From positions 372,001-436,000 of the forward strand of contig NZ_KQ040798.1 in assembly GCF_000971985.1 (NCBI RefSeq): a stretch of DNA of 64,000 nucleotides. Direction: 5' to 3'. The position numbers were made by a program, and so were the translations under genes. This DNA is from Paenibacillus dauci. Lineage in GTDB: Bacteria > Bacillota > Bacilli > Paenibacillales > Paenibacillaceae. The notes under the pieces are model-generated. The model ran no database searches and was not told the origin of the DNA. It was given only the letters and a program-made list of their open reading frames with translations. Shown here piece by piece: positions 1-7,633 of this stretch; position 1 is the first letter of the stretch; every line of letters starts with the position of its first letter.

Positions 1-1175
1 TCGAACGCTTCTACCAGACGGGTTGCTTTTTTGTCCACTTCATCATATTGCAAAAAGCCGTTTTTGTTATACGGTGCTTTGTAATACGTCTCCAGTACCA
101 TGTTCTCGCTAACTGAAAAGTCCAGTACCAGACCATGTTTGTGACGATCTTCCGGAATATGGGCCACGCCTGATTCGGTTACCTTACGCGGCGTCAGGTT
201 GGTGATGTCCTTGCCATGTAAAGTGATTTTACCGCCATCTACATGCCGCAGGCCGGTCAGTGCTTCGATCAGCTCGGTCTGTCCATTGCCGTCTACGCCG
301 GCGATGCCGAGAATCTCTCCTGCTCTCACCTGCAGATTCAGACTGTTCAGTACAGCCATGCCATCCTTGTTCTTAGACAGGATATTCTCCATATGCATAA
401 CCACTTCGCCAGGCTCTGCCGCTTTTTTGTCCACTTTGAAGCTGACGTTGCGACCGACCATTTTTTCGGCCAGTTCCTGCGGAGTTGTCTCTGTCTTTTT
501 GACCGTATCAATGACTTTACCGCGGCGAATAATTGTTACTGTATCCGCAATTTGCATAATCTCTTTGAGTTTGTGGGTAATCAGGATAATGGACTTGCCT
601 TCCTGGATCAGACGCTGCATAATCTCCATCAATTCAGAGATTTCCTGCGGTGTCAGTACAGCGGTCGGCTCGTCAAAGATCAGGATATCCGCACCGCGAT
701 ACAGCGTTTTGAGAATCTCTACACGCTGCTGCATACCAACGGAAATATCATGGATCTTGGCATTGGGATCTACGCGCAGACCATATTGCTCGGACAGCTT
801 GCGGATCTCCTCTGTTGCTTTTCTATAATTGATTCGGGCTCCCTTTCTCGGTTCGGAACCCAGAATAATGTTCTCCGTAACAGTGAATGGCTGAACAAGC
901 TTAAAGTGCTGATGGACCATACCGATACCCAGCTCAATCGCTCTGTTGGGACCATCGATAATCACCGGTTTGCCATCAATTTCAATACTGCCTTCATCCG
1001 GCTGATACAGCCCGAACACGATATTCATAAGCGTTGATTTACCGGCGCCATTCTCACCGAGAAGAGCATGAATCTCGCCTTTTTGCAGCTTGAGACTGAT
1101 CGAGTCATTGGCTACGATACCCGGAAAACGCTTTGTTATTTGTTTTAACTCTACAACAGGGGTTGCTGTATCCAT
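1..1175 (-). CDS. Nucleoside/simple-sugar ABC transporter ATP-binding protein (partial, C-terminus off the left edge)
   Basis: Cytoplasmic ATPase of a BMP-type importer (B. subtilis NupO/YufO type). The frame is open from the ATG at 1175-1173 to the window edge, about 391 residues, so the last part of a roughly 510-residue double-ATPase protein is missing. The first nucleotide-binding domain shows Walker A GENGAGKST, a signature region ISVGMQQRVEIL and Walker B ILIFDEPT. A second domain begins with GVDGNGQTEL, the degenerate P-loop usual in the second half of sugar and nucleoside ABC ATPases. AGGGTG lies just upstream of the start. The BMP lipoprotein gene ends 134 bp upstream on the same strand, so the order is binding protein, ATPase, then presumably two permeases beyond the window. 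Substrate class is inferred from the BMP partner. Confidence 0.9.
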   Translation of the reverse strand, partial: MDTATPVVELKQITKRFPGIVANDSISLKLQKGEIHALLGENGAGKSTLMNIVFGLYQPDEGSIEIDGKPVIIDGPNRAIELGIGMVHQHFKLVQPFTVTENIILGSEPRKGARINYRKATEEIRKLSEQYGLRVDPNAKIHDISVGMQQRVEILKTLYRGADILIFDEPTAVLTPQEISELMEIMQRLIQEGKSIILITHKLKEIMQIADTVTIIRRGKVIDTVKKTETTPQELAEKMVGRNVSFKVDKKAAEPGEVVMHMENILSKNKDGMAVLNSLNLQVRAGEILGIAGVDGNGQTELIEALTGLRHVDGGKITLHGKDITNLTPRKVTESGVAHIPEDRHKHGLVLDFSVSENMVLETYYKAPYNKNGFLQYDEVDKKATRLVEAF

Positions 1176-1256
1176 TAGATCACCCTTATAAGCAAATTAA
1201 TAGTTCATATGTTACCGGCATGTCCGCCATTCTTAAACTTACCTGTAGACGTAACA

Positions 1257-1283
1257 ACAAGGCTAGTTATTAACCAGCCTTGT
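1257..1283 (-). terminator. Hairpin between the BMP lipoprotein and ATPase genes
   Basis: An 8-bp stem (ACAAGGCT with AGCCTTGT, 11-nt loop) lies in the 134-bp gap between the lipoprotein gene and the ATPase gene. The T-run on the minus strand is poor, so it looks like a leaky terminator or an mRNA-stabilising hairpin. Such an element would give the lipoprotein more expression than the transporter genes. The role is inferred. Confidence 0.5.
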
Positions 1284-1309
1284 CTGTTGTACTATATGTT
1301 CAAAAGCAA

Positions 1310-2341
1310 TTATTTCACTGTATCAGGTACTTTAACTTCGCCAGCGATGATTTTAGCTTTGTACTCATCAACCAGTTTCAGTACGTCAGCAGGTACGTTT
1401 TTGCTAGAAGTATCCGCAATACCTACGCCGTCATCTTTCAGACCCAGTGTTTCTGTACCGCCTTTGAAAGTACCATCGATTACTTCCTGGGATACTTTCT
1501 CAACTGCTGTATCAACACGCTTGATCATGGAAGTCAAAGTCACTTCATCACCGAACTCCAGGGATTGGTCTTTATCTACACCGATTACCCATACTTGCTG
1601 TCCGGATTTTTTACGGGATGCTGCTTCATTGAATACGCCCGTGCCTGTTGCACCAGCTGCGTGGAAAATAATATCCACACCTTCATTGTACATTGTTGCA
1701 GCTGCTGCTTTACCTACATCCGGCTTGTCAAATGCACCGGCATAGTTGGCAATGAACTCAGCTTTAGGGTTAACTGCTTTGATACCTGCTTGGAAGCCAG
1801 CTTCGAAGCGTTGGATCAGAGGGCTTTTCTCGCCGCCTACAAAACCGATTTTATTCATTTTTGTCATTTTACCGGCAACGACACCCACGAGGAAGGAACC
1901 TTCGTTTTCGGAGAACGTTACAGATTTAACGTTTGGAGCGTCTACTACACTATCGATGATTGCCAGTTTGGCATCAGGGTTTTGACCTGCAACCGTTTTG
2001 ATTGCGTCTGCCAGGTTGAATCCAATACCCCAAGTCAGGCTGTAGCCATCTTTAACGAATTGGTTAAGGTTAGGAATATAATCCTGATCGGATTTACTTT
2101 GCAGGTATTTTACACTTGCTCCGCCAGCGGATTGTACTTTTTCAAGAGCTTCCCAGGCAGATTGGTTAAAGGATTTATCGTTTACGCCGCCTACGTCAGT
2201 TACCATACCCACTTTAACGTCGCTGGAACCTTTGCCTTCAGATGCACCGCCACTTGCATTGTCGCTCTTGTTACCGCATGCTGCCAGAATAACGGACAGT
2301 GCCAGTACCATAATCAGCGAAAGTGAATAGACCTTCTTCAT
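1310..2341 (-). CDS. BMP-family substrate-binding lipoprotein (nucleoside transporter, NupN-like)
   Basis: Extracytoplasmic lipid-anchored binding protein that delivers a purine-type nucleoside to the ABC importer encoded downstream. The 343-residue product starts with a lipoprotein signal peptide, lipobox LAAC with Cys22 as the lipidated residue, followed by a Gly/Ser/Asp-rich linker. The mature part carries DVGGVNDKSFNQSAWEAL, a hallmark of BMP/PnrA/Med proteins, and GFVGGEKSPLIQRFEAGF further on. Length is normal for the family. The start is preceded by AAGGGGGAAAAAG. It is the first gene of a minus-strand operon whose ATPase follows after a hairpin. A CcpA-like site lies about 195 bp upstream. 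The family call is secure; the substrate is inferred from B. subtilis and spirochaete homologues. Confidence 0.92.
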   Translation of the reverse strand: MKKVYSLSLIMVLALSVILAACGNKSDNASGGASEGKGSSDVKVGMVTDVGGVNDKSFNQSAWEALEKVQSAGGASVKYLQSKSDQDYIPNLNQFVKDGYSLTWGIGFNLADAIKTVAGQNPDAKLAIIDSVVDAPNVKSVTFSENEGSFLVGVVAGKMTKMNKIGFVGGEKSPLIQRFEAGFQAGIKAVNPKAEFIANYAGAFDKPDVGKAAAATMYNEGVDIIFHAAGATGTGVFNEAASRKKSGQQVWVIGVDKDQSLEFGDEVTLTSMIKRVDTAVEKVSQEVIDGTFKGGTETLGLKDDGVGIADTSSKNVPADVLKLVDEYKAKIIAGEVKVPDTVK

Positions 2342-2990
2342 GTATCTTTTTCCCCCTTAAAAGTATCAACTATGTTTCTGTCTCTCTCATGAAAACACGA
2401 ACATTTTCTGAAAATAACATTATTTTGTTCGCTTTCGGAGCAGATTTAATAGTCACTGAACAGATTATACAATCATGTGATAGGAAAATCCACTATTTTA
2501 ATAACAATTGGTCAATTAATTTATCCATTAAACAATGTAAGCGCTCTATATTGGAATTTTTTACTATTTCACGTTATATCAATGTTATATAACCTACACA
2601 TACTTTACAGCAAAACTGTTTTAATGCACTAAAAAGGTACAGTAGAACATTTATTATCGATATACCTGACAAGACCCATCTATTTGTCTTCCTTATATAT
2701 AAAGTATCTTTTCCGAGTCAAATATGCCGTTTGTCACATTACTGAAGCCCGTATTACTTATTGATGCCGCATAGTATGGAAGTCCTAAAATATCCGTTCC
2801 GCTTCATGCCCTTCAGACAGTTTACGTGATTTGTCCCGTGACAGCAACATATTTCTTATCCATTGTCTTTTTCAATTCCACTCTCTGGAATACTGTAAAT
2901 AAAAAGGGAATATATTGGGTTGTCTTCTTCTTCTTATCGGTCACACCTTTATTCAAAATAAGACAGCTGGATGCTCGGCTGTCATTTATA
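2342..2990. other. AT-rich intergenic region between the BMP operon and the frameshifted gene
   Basis: About 650 bp with no credible gene; short open frames here lack ribosome sites and family features. The part nearest the BMP gene should hold its promoter and has a possible TTGACC -35 element on the minus strand around 2510-2515 with no convincing -10. A cre-like site is listed separately. No riboswitch that I recognise: the conserved purine-riboswitch core sequences are absent. Confidence 0.6.
2536..2549. promoter_or_regulatory. Possible cre (CcpA) site upstream of the BMP lipoprotein
   Basis: TGTAAGCGCTCTAT agrees with the cre consensus TGWAANCGNTNWCA except at the last two positions. 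It contains the central palindrome AAGCGCT and lies about 195 bp upstream of the lipoprotein start. The position is far for direct repression, so regulation here is only a suggestion. Confidence 0.35.
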
Positions 2991-3531
2991 TTAAGACTGG
3001 GTTTGTACAGCGTAGCTAAAAGAACCCGGGGAACCATCTTTATTGGAAATACGTATCGTCCAGTCTCCCGCCTGCTGATTAATCCATGTATATTGAACCT
3101 TCTTCTGCTTGCCCGGCTTTATCGTATCTACGCTGCATTCCGTGCCTGCAGGATCGACCAATTGATACGAAAGAAGAACGACCGGTATTCTCCATGTTGA
3201 TAACAAGGGTCTGGGTTGCAGCTGTCTGATTCGCTTGAAGTGTAAACACATTTCTGAACTGTCCATTAAATGAAACTGTTTCTTTATCTATAATTGGTAC
3301 TATAACTTCTGGTATTGAATGGTCTACACGCTTTTGTATTTGCTTATGTATACGTTCATCTTCGGCTTGAGTGTGTTCACTGCTCATTTGAAGAACCGGC
3401 GTTACTGCCGATGTCATCGGCTTGGGCGGTGTAACCGTATTATCGGTCATGCTATTAGTCAGGCTTAGGATCAAGATCAGGATCCCTGTAAAAGCGCAGA
3501 TCCAAAGCCATAAGTGTCCTCTTCTCTTCAT
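2991..3531 (-). pseudogene. Membrane-anchored extracytoplasmic protein interrupted by a frameshift
   Basis: Two overlapping minus-strand frames join into one plausible protein of about 180 residues. The ATG at 3531 has a strong AAAGGAGATAG site. The N-terminus is a signal anchor (about residues 9-25, WLWICAFTGILILILSL), then a Pro/Thr linker and a charged segment. Frame one reads well up to VINMENTG near 3181 and then turns to nonsense. The frame one base over continues naturally as VLLSYQLVDPAGTE, with GKQKKVQYTWINQQAGDWTI later, and stops at 2991. One extra base near 3165-3182 explains both. The second half resembles secreted pre-peptidase C-terminal-type beta domains, which is a weak call. 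It is a recent pseudogene, an assembly error, or less likely a programmed frameshift. Confidence 0.6.
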
Positions 3532-3663
3532 TAGACTATCTCCTTTGAACTGTAGCTATACATTTTACTTTGTTCACTCACTTGTACATCTTGTGGAGAG
3601 ATAAGGAATAGAGCATTTATGGATAGCCAGCCACTAAATATCCCGCGTCCTAAAGAGACATAA

Positions 3664-3714
3664 ATAAAAGGCTATCCATATATCCAGTGAATAGATAAAT
3701 AGATAGCCTTTTAT
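3664..3714 (-). terminator. Terminator of the infC-rpmI-rplT operon
   Basis: A perfect 13-bp stem (left arm 3664-3676, right arm 3702-3714) ends on the minus strand in AGCCTTTTAT followed by TTATG. It lies 15 bp beyond the rplT stop codon. Confidence 0.85.
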
Positions 3715-3729
3715 AATACGCAACCTAAA

Positions 3730-4089
3730 TTACGCGTTGATTTTTTCTTTTGCTACAGTAGCCAGGGAGTTGAACGCAGTTACATCGTTAACTGCCAGGT
3801 CTGCCAGCATCTTACGGTTGATGTTAACACCAGCCAGTTTCAGGCCGTGCATCATTTTGTTGTAAGACAGTCCGTTCAGACGAGCTGCTGCATTGATACG
3901 TACGATCCACAGTCTGCGGAAGTTACGTTTTGTTTGACGACGGTCACGGTAAGCATAAAGCAGGGATTTATTAACCTGTTCTTTTGCTGTTTTGAAAATA
4001 CGGTGTTTGGAACCGAAGTAACCTTTTGCCAGTTTCAGATATTTCTTGTGTTTACGACGTGTGACGAATCCGCCTTTAACTCGTGCCAT
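3730..4089 (-). CDS. rplT: Large ribosomal subunit protein bL20
   Basis: Structural 50S protein needed for early large-subunit assembly. In Bacillota and E. coli it also represses its own operon by binding the leader or operator RNA. The 119-residue, very basic product has the standard N-terminus [20 protein letters not shown] and the conserved central segment [21 protein letters not shown], with the usual length and no gaps. GGGAGGGTTATCAAT precedes the ATG. It is the last gene of infC-rpmI-rplT and lies 26 bp after rpmI. Regulation by L20 at the attenuator upstream of infC is expected from B. subtilis. Confidence 0.99.
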   Translation of the reverse strand: MARVKGGFVTRRKHKKYLKLAKGYFGSKHRIFKTAKEQVNKSLLYAYRDRRQTKRNFRRLWIVRINAAARLNGLSYNKMMHGLKLAGVNINRKMLADLAVNDVTAFNSLATVAKEKINA

Positions 4090-4115
4090 ATTGATAACCC
4101 TCCCGGAAAATTAAA

Positions 4116-4316
4116 TTATTTAAGATTAGCTAAGCCTTGTTTCAAACGTTTAACGTCCCCAGCAGCCATCAGTGGGCTAGTTCCCAGTACACGTTTTTGA
4201 CGCTTGGATTTGTGAGAAAGCAAGTGGTTTTTGAAAGCTTTGTGACGTTTCACTTTACCAGTTCCTGTAACTTTGAAGCGTCCTTTTAAACTGCTATGAG
4301 TTTTCATTTTAGGCAT
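4116..4316 (-). CDS. rpmI: Large ribosomal subunit protein bL35
   Basis: Small basic 50S protein of 66 residues, beginning [20 protein letters not shown] as in the family and continuing with the lysine-rich [18 protein letters not shown] segment. AGGGGGATATTCAA precedes the ATG. It sits 13 bp after infC and 26 bp before rplT, the conserved operon order in Bacillota and Proteobacteria. Confidence 0.99.
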   Translation of the reverse strand: MPKMKTHSSLKGRFKVTGTGKVKRHKAFKNHLLSHKSKRQKRVLGTSPLMAAGDVKRLKQGLANLK

Positions 4317-4329
4317 TTGAATATCCCCC

Positions 4330-4842
4330 TTAGTTATTTTTCGGCGCCAAGATCATAATCATGCTGCGGCCTTCCAGTTTGGGCTGGCGCTCTACAGTAC
4401 AGATATCTGCAACTTCATCTCTTACGCGTTCCAAGACTCTTTGTCCAATATTTGCATGTGCAATCTCGCGACCGCGGAAGCGGACCGAGCATTTCACCTT
4501 GTCGCCATTATTCAAGAATTTGTTTACATTACGGAGTTTAGTTTGGTAATCATGTTCCTCCGTATTTGCATGGAAGCGCACTTCTTTCAGTTCAACAATC
4601 TTCTGATTTTTGCGTGCTTCTTTTTCTTTCTTCTGCTGTTCGTAGCGGAATTTGCCGTAGTCCATAATCCGACATACCGGAGGCTTCGCTTGCGGAGCAA
4701 CGTTAACCAGATCCAGATTCAGATCGATTGCCATTTGCAATGCTTCGCGAGTCGGCGTAATTCCGATTTGTTCACCGTCAGCACCTACCAGACGTACTTC
4801 TTTTGTCCGGATTTCGTCATTGATCATATGTTCTTTACTAAT
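4330..4842 (-). CDS. infC: Translation initiation factor IF-3, AUU start codon
   Basis: IF-3 binds the 30S subunit, checks the start codon and initiator tRNA, and prevents premature subunit joining. The first ATG (4827) gives 165 residues, but the likely start is the ATT at 4842-4840: GGAGG lies 9 nt upstream and the added residues give [18 protein letters not shown], the usual Bacillus-type N-terminus, for a 170-residue product. A rare AUU start is the classical autoregulatory feature of infC, because IF-3 rejects non-standard start codons. The N-domain (to about residue 75), lysine-rich linker ([13 protein letters not shown]) and C-domain with RFRGREIAH are all present. It is the first gene of the operon, with a leader of about 200 nt carrying an attenuator. 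Confidence 0.97.
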   Translation of the reverse strand: MSKEHMINDEIRTKEVRLVGADGEQIGITPTREALQMAIDLNLDLVNVAPQAKPPVCRIMDYGKFRYEQQKKEKEARKNQKIVELKEVRFHANTEEHDYQTKLRNVNKFLNNGDKVKCSVRFRGREIAHANIGQRVLERVRDEVADICTVERQPKLEGRSMIMILAPKNN

Positions 4843-4881
4843 AACCTTCCACCTCCAAGATATAATAGATACTACTATTAC

Positions 4882-4921
4882 AAAATAAAAAGGGATGCAG
4901 GTCTCATCACCCGCATCCCTT
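4882..4921 (-). terminator. Leader attenuator of the infC operon (L20-leader-type terminator)
   Basis: On the minus strand a 9-bp GC-rich stem (AAGGGATGC with GCATCCCTT) is followed by TTTTTATTTTG, a complete intrinsic terminator 40 bp before the infC start and about 120 nt into the transcript. In B. subtilis the same operon is controlled by L20-dependent transcription attenuation at an equivalent place. The upstream leader (about 4922-5043) contains further hairpins, such as CCGATCTTTTATCGG, that could form the antiterminator. Terminator seen; L20 control inferred from the known system. Confidence 0.85.
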
Positions 4922-5049
4922 GATCAGTATACATTCATGACAAATACTTGTCGATAAATTACAGACCAATGAACCAGCCGATAAAAGATCGGTCAGGTGA
5001 GAAGACGAGCTTCTGCTTTTCATTAACGTTCTCAATAACACACTTGAAC

Positions 5050-5078
5050 ATTGTATCACGTAGTCTTAGACAAGTCAA
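5050..5078 (-). promoter_or_regulatory. Sigma-A promoter of infC-rpmI-rplT
   Basis: On the minus strand TTGACT (5078-5073), a 17-bp spacer and TACAAT (5055-5050) form a near-consensus sigma-A promoter. Transcription would start near 5043, giving a leader of about 200 nt to the AUU start codon. Its -35 box directly abuts the hairpin at 5079-5107. Confidence 0.85.
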
Positions 5079-5107
5079 CAGCCTGCATAAAATAATTATG
5101 CAGGCTG
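5079..5107 (-). terminator. Hairpin ending the GT2 gene, abutting the infC promoter
   Basis: A perfect 12-bp stem (CAGCCTGCATAA with TTATGCAGGCTG) with a 5-nt loop lies 30 bp beyond the glycosyltransferase stop codon. The sequence after the stem on the minus strand is TTGACTTG, not a U-tract, because the -35 box starts there. It probably ends or slows transcripts from the GT2 gene and insulates the infC promoter. Confidence 0.6.
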
Positions 5108-5137
5108 TCCATGACTGTCTATATAATGATCTCCGAC

Positions 5138-6391
5138 TTACAGAGAACTTTGTTTACCTTGTACTTCATCCAATCGTACCACACGTGTATGTTCTGTATG
5201 GCTCCACTGTTTGTTGTTCTGTGTGAAGAACGCGTAGAAGGTAATCGGCCACCAGGACAATCCGTAGATTGGGAACAGCAGCAGGTACATATACACTTTC
5301 CACGATTTCACTTTTTCCAGAACCATCGCCAGGATAAAAGTAACTACATTGGCGAAGATGGCTACAACAGCGACCCACATCGGCATGTAATTGTATACCG
5401 AAGCAATATGAGGTCCACCCAGAATAGCTGTATCGATCCATACGGCAGCTGTCATCAGGAAGGTAATCAACACGATGTAGACGTTAACGCTGTACAGCGC
5501 CAGGTCGAACTTGATGATGTTGAATTCCTTGATACTTTTCCACAACAGCGGGAAGAAATAACGACGTGCTACGGTAAAGTGACCCTGCATCCAGCGCAGA
5601 CGCTGACGGGAAGAAGCTTTGAATGTCAGTGGCTTCTCATCGAATACTTTGGCATCATAGCTGAATTTTGGATAGATGCCTTTTTCGGCACAACGCATAG
5701 TGAACTCCAGATCTTCTACCAGACTGGTTGCGCCCCAGCCGATTTCCTTGAGCAGTTCATTTTCAAAACACATACCTGTACCACCAAGGAAGTTCGCCAT
5801 ATTCAGATTATGACGGGACAGCTGCCACAGACGGTTGATGTACCAGTATGATACACCGTAAGCTGCAGTGATCCAGGAATCTTCCGGGTTTTTGGTATCG
5901 ATGTAACCCTGGATAACACGTGCACCTTCACACATGTCGTTGTTCATTTCTTTCAGGAAGTTCGAAGCAGCCAGGTTATCCGCGTCGAACATCACGATAC
6001 CGTCGTACTGGCGAGGCATGCTCCACAATTCGTTCAGCATCCACTCGATCGCATACCCTTTACCACGCTGGTTAGGGTTCGTACGTACACAAGCATTCAT
6101 ACCATGACTTCTTACGATATCTGCTGTACCGTCTGTACAGTTATCACAGATAACGAATACATCGTACAGTTCTTCCGGATAATCCATTTCTTTCAGATTC
6201 TCCATCAGTGCGCCAATAACTTTCTCCTCGTTATGTGCAGCTACCAGAATCGCAAATGACTTTTTCGGAGCATGCTCCGGTCTTTTTTTGCGTTTGATAA
6301 TCCCGAATAAAGAAAAACCAAACTGGTAGACAGCGATCAGTGCCAGCAAAATCTGCAGCACTATAAATGTTGTATCCAAGATATTACCCAT
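5138..6391 (-). CDS. Membrane family 2 glycosyltransferase
   Basis: Membrane enzyme that transfers sugar from a nucleotide-sugar donor. The 417-residue protein has an N-terminal transmembrane segment (about 8-30), a GT-A domain with ILVAAHNEE at about 48-56 and DAD metal ligands at 136-138 (MFDADN), the acidic LVEDLEF motif, and QRLRW near 264. That last motif matches the QxxRW signature of processive GT2 enzymes such as chitin, hyaluronan and poly-GlcNAc synthases. Three to four transmembrane helices follow (about 300-395). AGGGGGT lies upstream of the ATG. It is a single-gene unit divergent from the PAP2 gene. Substrate and product are not identifiable; lipid or wall polysaccharide glycosylation is plausible. 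Confidence 0.85.
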   Translation of the reverse strand: MGNILDTTFIVLQILLALIAVYQFGFSLFGIIKRKKRPEHAPKKSFAILVAAHNEEKVIGALMENLKEMDYPEELYDVFVICDNCTDGTADIVRSHGMNACVRTNPNQRGKGYAIEWMLNELWSMPRQYDGIVMFDADNLAASNFLKEMNNDMCEGARVIQGYIDTKNPEDSWITAAYGVSYWYINRLWQLSRHNLNMANFLGGTGMCFENELLKEIGWGATSLVEDLEFTMRCAEKGIYPKFSYDAKVFDEKPLTFKASSRQRLRWMQGHFTVARRYFFPLLWKSIKEFNIIKFDLALYSVNVYIVLITFLMTAAVWIDTAILGGPHIASVYNYMPMWVAVVAIFANVVTFILAMVLEKVKSWKVYMYLLLFPIYGLSWWPITFYAFFTQNNKQWSHTEHTRVVRLDEVQGKQSSL

Positions 6392-6992
6392 GAGAATATG
6401 TGACCCCCTTCATATGAAACCCCTTCAAACCGTGACGACTGTGTTCTCTTTGTGTCTAACATTTCATTTTTTGAATATCTGTTTTGTAAATGACTCAAAT
6501 TTCATAATTCCAGGTAATTGATGTAAGCCTCATGAAACTTTGCATGCAGACATAAAGATTTTGCACACTTTTTGTCCATTTGTCAAAGGTACCAAATGCA
6601 GTATGCTGTGAAAAACTCTATAATTATGACGACAAACACTACGAAAAGGTTCCAAGGCGAGGTCTATCAGCGTTTTATGGTATAATATCTTGGTTTTGCT
6701 CGCTTTTCATGTCTTTAGCCTTAATTTTATAGTGGAATTTGGGAAATGGAACCAGGCAACATGTTACCTGACATTCTATAAACCGATTATTTTCGGTTGA
6801 ATCATGGGCAACAGATCACTCCATAATACTCCTCAATCCAAAATGAATGAGCCAGCCAATTAGAGGGTAAGAATAATAATGACAGATTATGTGTGATTTA
6901 ACGCTGGGTTAACGTTATAATGCTTGAAATGGTTAAAGAATAAAAATATGATTAATCTAAGCCGACAACGGCAATATATACGGGGGTCTCTC
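6392..6992. other. Divergent intergenic region between the GT2 and PAP2 genes
   Basis: About 600 bp without a gene. On the plus side TATAAT at 6916-6921 is a clear -10 element, but no good -35 is present 16-18 bp upstream, so that promoter may use an activator or another sigma factor. A further TATAAT occurs at 6681-6686. A small hairpin (AACCGA with TCGGTT) lies near 6781-6797. No RNA gene recognised. Confidence 0.5.
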
Positions 6993-7520
6993 ATGCGTCA
7001 GTTCCTTATTCGTTTACAAACCATGGAGCAGTATATTTTCAGATGGTTTAACACCAGGCTTCATAATCGGTTTCTCAACATTTTCTTTTATTATCTGACG
7101 AATCTGGGCGGAGCCACTTTTACGATTATCGCTACACTGGCCATATGGCTGCTGGCACCTTCCCCATGGGATCAGGCCGGCTTGCATGCTGCTGTTGCAC
7201 TAGCTATCAGTCATATTCCGGTAGCTATCGTCAAAAAACTATATCCGCGTATTCGTCCGTATCTCGCCATACCGGAGACCATTACCTTCCGTAACCCATT
7301 GACGGATCACTCTTTTCCGTCAGGGCATACGACAGCAGTCTTCTCGGTAACCGTTCCATTCATGCTGGCAGATGTGCACACCATCCCGTTTCTGCTGCCA
7401 CTGGCACTAATTGTAGCGGTGTCCCGTATGTATCTGGGACTTCATTATCCGTCGGATGTACTCGTTGGGGCATTGATCGGATCGGCGGTTGCTTTTGGTA
7501 CAGTTGCATTGTGGCCTTAA
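6993..7520 (+). CDS. PAP2-superfamily membrane phosphatase
   Basis: Integral membrane phosphatase of the lipid phosphate / undecaprenyl-pyrophosphate phosphatase superfamily. With the start at 6993 the protein has 175 residues and several membrane segments. The three signature motifs are visible: KKLYPRIRP (about 81-89), SFPSGHTT (about 107-114) with the catalytic His, and SRMYLGLHYPSD (about 144-155) with the nucleophile His and Asp. The start is set by CGGGGGTCTCTC before the ATG; an upstream in-frame ATG at 6924 would sit at the -10 element (6916-6921), before the expected transcript start. The UgtP-like gene follows 113 bp downstream, suggesting a joint role in lipid or lipid-carrier phosphate metabolism. 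The exact substrate is unknown. Confidence 0.88.
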   Translation: MRQFLIRLQTMEQYIFRWFNTRLHNRFLNIFFYYLTNLGGATFTIIATLAIWLLAPSPWDQAGLHAAVALAISHIPVAIVKKLYPRIRPYLAIPETITFRNPLTDHSFPSGHTTAVFSVTVPFMLADVHTIPFLLPLALIVAVSRMYLGLHYPSDVLVGALIGSAVAFGTVALWP

Positions 7521-7633
7521 AGCAGTTATTGTAACAGTATGGTAACATTGTTACAGTTATATTACAGACATGCTGAATTGCTGCCTGTACGACCTTATTT
7601 AATTAATTGAGAATACCTTGCAGAAAAGGTGAA

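Noticed and set aside
199-1037. Long plus-strand open frames (209 and 264 codons) at the left edge
   Set aside because: They are antisense to the ABC ATPase, which has complete Walker and signature motifs on the minus strand; the plus frames have no ribosome site and no family character.
1280-2326. 348-codon plus-strand frame opposite the BMP lipoprotein
   Set aside because: It mirrors the lipoprotein codons and is rich in Cys and Phe as expected of antisense frames; the minus strand carries a clear lipobox and BMP motifs.
7607-7633. Upstream TTG as start of the UgtP-like gene
   Set aside because: No ribosome site before it; AAAGGTG at 7625-7631 points to the ATG at 7634 or GTG at 7640.
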